Of a stretch of DNA of 19,291 nucleotides, positions 16,701 through 19,291 are shown piece after piece. Below the pieces are notes generated by a model. The model was not told the DNA's origin. It ran no database searches and was given only the letters and a program-made list of their open reading frames with translations. This DNA comes from an uncultured Eubacteriales bacterium (GTDB lineage Bacteria; Bacillota; Clostridia; Oscillospirales; QAMX01), in the NCBI GenBank assembly GCA_900551265.1, contig URVL01000027.1:1-19291 (forward strand). The letters run 5' to 3'. The position numbers and the translations under genes are program-made. How positions within the stretch are numbered: position 1 is the first letter of the stretch; each line of letters opens with the position of its first letter.

Positions 16701-17394
16701 CGAAGAAGCGGCAGAAAATGCCGTTTCCCGCGTTTTGCCTGATACCATTTCGCCCTATGAAACGTCCGACGGGACATCACCGTCCAGTTCTGACGGCTCC
16801 AATAGTCCAAACACTGTCCCAAATGTCTACCGCCGTCCCCGATTTATACAAGATGCCGGGCTTACCGGCTCAGAACGGGGAACGGCGCTCCATCTCGTGA
16901 TGCAGTTTATCGATTTCCGTGCCTGTACGTCTCGTGAAGGAATCGAGGCTGAAATCCGCCGCCTGTATGAAAAACGTTTTCTAACGCCGGAGCAGGCAGC
17001 TTCTGTAGACGCCGGACGGATCCTTGCTTTCTTTTCTTCTCCGCTCGGCATCCGGATGATGTCATCCGGGCGCATCAATCGGGAGTTTAAATTTTCCCTG
17101 CTGGCATCATGCGCAATGACAGATGACCTGACAGCGCTTGCATATAGTCCGAATACAGACGATGATACCCTCCTTTTCCAGGGCGTGATCGATTGCTATT
17201 TTGAAGAGCCGGCAGGTATTATCTTGATAGACTTCAAAACGGACTTTGTCCTGCCGGGCAGTGAACGGATTCTTGCCGAACGATACCGGCAGCAACTTAC
17301 CTCGTATGCACTTGCATTGACACGCATTACGGGAAAAAGTGTAGCCGAGCGGCATCTGTACTTTTTCAGAACCGGTGCAGATCTTTGTATTTAG
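13738..17394 (+). CDS. addA: ATP-dependent helicase/nuclease AddA
   Basis: 1218 residues from ATG 13738, which has GGAGG 9 bases upstream; the ATG at 13723 lies in that ribosome site. It is an SF1 UvrD/RecB helicase: Walker A AAAGSGKT (Lys30), IVTFTKAAAAEMK, TVHSFCA, VDEYQDTN (Asp400, Glu401), LVGDMKQSIYSFR, VHKSKGLEFPIVFL and RILYVAMTRAREKL. The C-terminal nuclease has GVIDCYF and LIDFKTD with Asp1165 and Lys1167, matching Asp1172 and Lys1174 of Bacillus AddA. AddA supplies the 3'-5' helicase motor and the 3'-strand nuclease of AddAB. Between helicase and nuclease is a Ser/Pro/Asp-rich linker around residues 1000-1030. Two perfect inverted repeats (15469-15500 and 16528-16555) lie in the gene. 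Start overlaps the addB end, so translation is coupled. Confidence 0.96.
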   Translation: MAVNWTEAQLRAITSRGGALLVSAAAGSGKTAVLVERVIRRILDTGDPCNIDEFLIVTFTKAAAAEMKAKIADALTERLLETPSDRHLRRQLTLLDHAQITTVHSFCAYLLRENFQAAGLTPDFRVADEDEIAILRENILDELIESRYENRSTENEGFFMLVESLSAMRDDSRLRSVILETFAKLQSHPYPQKWISEMLTRSTEEKPLESVYGQILIDAILDRCYYAKKTLSAARETMRLYPSIEKAYGAAYTDDLSRLETLIRLLEERRWDEAAAFANGISFTRLSAVRGFDDPMLLDLIKAPRDAWKKMLGTFCRDYFGFTELQFLNDMRAVEPYSHALFSLVSEYMDRMDDEKRLRNILDFSDLEHLTVRMLLGDDGKEPTPLAGSLSCRYTEIMVDEYQDTNEVQDAIFHALSREGKNLFLVGDMKQSIYSFRLANPDVFLRKYMAYADNPAPGEPGRVILAKNFRSRQEVTEAVNYIFENVMSPNLGDISYGKEERLIPGAEYPASQDSCAELCLVETAEEDDLSGAEADAAYVAARIRDMLEQEYPVYDRTLGDMRPCLPEDFAILLRSVKSKAVLYETALLREGIAARKDVGSELFDSPDVIILMSLIDVLDNPEQDIPLASLMRSPLYSFTADELAQIRIAAPGASFYRAVCHTAQEENALGTRCAAMLKTLQALRLAAEDMPADRLVMRILNETRLEAVCSHLTDGPGKLHAFLEQAQRFERAGYCGLYRFAHMMRALRERGCEVAPSSSSVSAVHIMSVHKSKGLEFPIVFLSNCSQRFNTSDLTDPVLIHPRLGPGFRRRQVDRRIEYPTLPRLAIAVKTRQETLSEEMRILYVAMTRAREKLIVTAPVKSASALAAKYYPDLSHAPLPHQMLLACISPLSWILAPVLRLPCSAPIFSEAGIAVNFDEAENHSWSISAAAPSAVSQRVPQGKKEEAAEPAFSREQLYEKLAFRYPYGNLSDVPSKLTATALKGRFTDEEAAENAVSRVLPDTISPYETSDGTSPSSSDGSNSPNTVPNVYRRPRFIQDAGLTGSERGTALHLVMQFIDFRACTSREGIEAEIRRLYEKRFLTPEQAASVDAGRILAFFSSPLGIRMMSSGRINREFKFSLLASCAMTDDLTALAYSPNTDDDTLLFQGVIDCYFEEPAGIILIDFKTDFVLPGSERILAERYRQQLTSYALALTRITGKSVAERHLYFFRTGADLCI
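15469..15500. repeat. 11-bp inverted repeat inside addA
   Basis: agcaaagctgt (15469-15479) and acagctttgct (15490-15500), perfect complements with a 10-base loop. Both arms fall in the helicase coding region. Confidence 0.7.
16528..16555. repeat. 10-bp inverted repeat inside addA linker
   Basis: gcaccctctg (16528-16537) and cagagggtgc (16546-16555), perfect complements with an 8-base loop, in the poorly conserved segment after the helicase motifs. Confidence 0.7.
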
Positions 17395-17468
17395 GATTTC
17401 CGAATCACATCCGTTCCTGTTTAGGAAGAGAAAAGTTGTTGAGATTCGGCCCCGCCAACTTGTCTATC

Positions 17469-17497
17469 TTGCTTTTTCAGATGGGATACGATATAAT
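17469..17497 (+). promoter_or_regulatory. Promoter of the AraC-type gene
   Basis: TTGCTT (17469-17474), 17-base spacer, perfect TATAAT (17492-17497), 35 bases before the start codon in the gap after addA. Confidence 0.65.
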
Positions 17498-17531
17498 GTT
17501 TTTGGTGTATTTCATCAATATGGAGGAACTT

Positions 17532-18398
17532 ATGGCTCGCAAGCTCATTTATGAAGATGAATATTTGCGCTGTACCCATGTCGTTACGCCAGAGCCGGAT
17601 TCAAGCGTATTAAATGCCTGCGTCTGTGATTCCTCTTTGATTTATTATAATATCCAGGGTGAAAAAAGGGCCGTGATTGAAGGAAACACCTATTCTCTAC
17701 ATCCGGGTGATCTGCTGATTGTTTCCAAACTGGACGCTTTTTATGTCCACGAAGATTCAAGCGATTGTTCCGAGTACATGATTTGTACGTTCAGCAGGTA
17801 TATTTTTCGCCATTTGGATCCGGAATTTTCCTTCATGGAAAAGTTTGATCAGGCAATATCGGGAAAGGCAAATTTGCTGCGGCCCGACAAACGTCAGACC
17901 CTGTTGTTTGAAAGCGCGTTTCAGCATATTAGGCTTGTAAAGGGAACATCCAAGCTGCGTATTTCCTATATTGGGCTGCTAATGATGTTGATTAACGAAA
18001 TTTCCGACAGCAAAATTGCCGGACCATTGGAAGAAAATACTGAGGGCCGAAATATTCTTGCTTACATTAACGAAAACCTGACGGTAGACTTGTCTGTTAA
18101 GAACCTGGCACGGCAGTTTTATATGTCCTATTCTCAGTTCTACAGGCTGTTTAAAAAGCTTACCGGGATGACGCTTTCCAACTATATTACCTGGAAGCGC
18201 GTGATTCTGGCAAGAAATCTGATTCAGCGCAATGTAAAAGTCAAGGATGCGCTGGCTCTGTGCGGCTTTAACGACTATACGACCTTCTATAAATGTAATT
18301 ATAAATATTTAAAGGTCCCCCCCAGCTATAATCATACGACGAAAGATAACGATCCTTTGCTCCAGTTTGGCTTCTATCAAATTAGTCAAAAAGCTTAA
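17532..18398 (+). CDS. AraC-family transcriptional regulator
   Basis: 288 residues from ATG 17532, which follows TGGAGG at 7 bases; the longer frame begins inside addA and is rejected. The N-terminal part is cupin-like (ACVCDSSLIYYNIQG, NTYSLHPGDLLIVSK, about residues 30-75) and would bind an effector, often a sugar. The C-terminal 100 residues contain two helix-turn-helices: LSVKNLARQFYMSYSQFYRLFKKLTG and, later, VKDALALCGFNDYTTFYKCNYKYLKVPP, closing a typical AraC DNA-binding domain, though the usual G-x-S/T-P-x-x-Y/F-R ending is changed to KVPPSYNH. It is transcribed from its own promoter and ends at a strong terminator. Its target is not evident; the convergent beta-helix gene and the GH127 gene are the nearest carbohydrate-related genes. 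Confidence 0.92.
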   Translation: MARKLIYEDEYLRCTHVVTPEPDSSVLNACVCDSSLIYYNIQGEKRAVIEGNTYSLHPGDLLIVSKLDAFYVHEDSSDCSEYMICTFSRYIFRHLDPEFSFMEKFDQAISGKANLLRPDKRQTLLFESAFQHIRLVKGTSKLRISYIGLLMMLINEISDSKIAGPLEENTEGRNILAYINENLTVDLSVKNLARQFYMSYSQFYRLFKKLTGMTLSNYITWKRVILARNLIQRNVKVKDALALCGFNDYTTFYKCNYKYLKVPPSYNHTTKDNDPLLQFGFYQISQKA

Positions 18399-18400
18399 AT

Positions 18401-18437
18401 AATCCCCGGCGCGGATTTTTTTGCCGCGCCGGGGATT
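18401..18437. terminator. Terminator between the AraC-type and beta-helix genes
   Basis: Perfect 14-bp stem: aatccccggcgcgg (18401-18414) with ccgcgccggggatt (18424-18437) and a 9-base T-rich loop. Flanking T-runs are weak in both directions; the stem alone is strong. Confidence 0.75.
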
Positions 18438-18552
18438 TCATTTGCAGGGATGCAGCCATGAAAAGATTGTATAGTTTGCCAGAAAACCGGCGTTTGTAAG
18501 CGGTACATCTCATTTGACCCGCTATAGACCTACTGTTTGAGAGCAACAAGAA

Positions 18553-19291
18553 CTATTTAAGGCATTTGCGTGGATCTATGGAAAACGTAGATTCATTCGA
18601 GACCACACAAAACGGCCCCGGTCGCCGCTTTTCTTTTGAGCTATTGCCAAAAAAATCTGTACCGATTTGTTCATCCGGTATGACATCCGGCATGGCGGCA
18701 TAGCCCATATATCCTCCATCGTTCCAATCCATACAGGCAGATGCCTGTTGAATGGTCATGGTCAGCTGCTCTTCATCCACCTCCGCACGGAAAGTCACAT
18801 AGCCACCATGATTATCATATCCTTCAAAGCGGCGCCATGCTGCGAGGTCAAGCGCCTCAGATGGAGCAGGATATGTAATTCTCAGGAAACCCTGCGGTAC
18901 TCTGGCATAGTAATTACCATCAATCACATTGTCATGGTTGGGCAAGCGCATAGCGCTGTGCCGGCAGTCATAAAACACATTATTGCGCACAATGGAGTTG
19001 CGTGAGGTACCGCCGCGTCCGGAGTGCATACGAAACTGTACGACATTCTGGCTGTAACCACTGCCATCAATATTCCCGAAAAAGTTATTGGCAAGATGGA
19101 GGTCGTCTGTTCCATCACCATGAACGCCATCTCCGGAAACACCATCTGTGTCAAACGGATCGTTCCAATGAGCGTTATCCTCTGCAATGGAGACTGCCTC
19201 AGGTTTTTTCGGAGTTTTGTAGAAATACGATCCCCAAAAAATATTGTTGTCGACCAGGGTCTCGCCGCCGCGGTTACACTCCATATAGAGC
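18553..19291 (-). CDS. C-terminal part of a right-handed parallel beta-helix protein (partial, runs off right edge)
   Basis: The frame is open to the window edge beyond the in-window ATG (19284), which has two further in-frame codons and no ribosome site, so the N-terminus is missing. 245 residues are visible. Regular NN-x-F turns mark helix coils: VDNNIFWG, LANNFFGNIDGSG, VRNNVFYDCRHSAM, VIDGNYYARV. This is the pattern of pectate lyase-like and other polysaccharide-active beta-helix proteins. After the helix comes a less regular C-terminal region. No catalytic residue can be assigned without the rest. Together with GH127 it hints at plant cell-wall sugar use. An alternative is a non-enzymatic surface protein. 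Confidence 0.6.
   Translation of the reverse strand, partial: LYMECNRGGETLVDNNIFWGSYFYKTPKKPEAVSIAEDNAHWNDPFDTDGVSGDGVHGDGTDDLHLANNFFGNIDGSGYSQNVVQFRMHSGRGGTSRNSIVRNNVFYDCRHSAMRLPNHDNVIDGNYYARVPQGFLRITYPAPSEALDLAAWRRFEGYDNHGGYVTFRAEVDEEQLTMTIQQASACMDWNDGGYMGYAAMPDVIPDEQIGTDFFGNSSKEKRRPGPFCVVSNESTFSIDPRKCLK

Noticed and set aside
17385..17531. N-terminal 49-residue extension of the AraC-type protein
   Set aside because: It overlaps the addA end and the promoter TTGCTT-17-TATAAT, while ATG 17532 has a good ribosome site.

Overview
The window looks like a chromosomal segment of a spore-forming Clostridia-type Firmicute, probably an uncultured gut or rumen lineage. The indicators are an AddAB (not RecBCD) recombination nuclease, a YlmC/YmxH-type PRC-barrel sporulation protein, strong GGAGG ribosome sites, sigma-A style promoters and a bacterial A-type RNase P RNA. 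Base composition looks close to half GC, judged by eye. No insertion sequence, phage gene, CRISPR array or tRNA is visible, and most of the window is chromosomal housekeeping.

Layout. Positions 2-886 (+) are the C-terminal end of a large exported alpha-2-macroglobulin-like protein, coupled by a 4-base overlap to a MEMO-family lipoprotein (883-1785). Convergent to these, on the minus strand, are a PRC-barrel YlmC/YmxH protein (1778-2068) and an AlaA-type aminotransferase (2165-3385). Upstream of the aminotransferase is about 470 bases of minus-strand leader, starting from a near-consensus promoter and holding two overlapping small ORFs and several hairpins. Divergent from this leader, on the plus strand, come a U32-family protein (4045-6081) and a P-loop kinase with a ParB-like tail (6159-6977), each with its own promoter, ending at a shared bidirectional terminator (7040-7074). 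On the minus strand, a GH127 beta-L-arabinofuranosidase (7662-9608) is followed by a VanZ-like membrane protein (7107-7580). On the plus strand follow RNase P RNA (9893-10341), its terminator, then addB and addA with a 20-base overlap, then an AraC-type regulator (17532-18398). The window closes with the C-terminal end of a minus-strand beta-helix protein cut by the right edge.

How they work together. addB and addA form one double-strand-break repair enzyme, expressed just downstream of the rnpB terminator. GH127, the beta-helix protein and possibly the AraC regulator suggest use of arabinose-containing plant polymers, but no transporter is present to confirm a sugar-utilisation locus. The parts least explained by known families are (a) the long structured leader with small ORFs before alaA, (b) a 19-bp hairpin whose 3' arm is the ylmC ribosome site, (c) a 21-bp near-perfect hairpin inside the MEMO-family gene, and (d) the kinase/ParB-like fusion. 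No clear new multi-gene system was found; these are the best leads.
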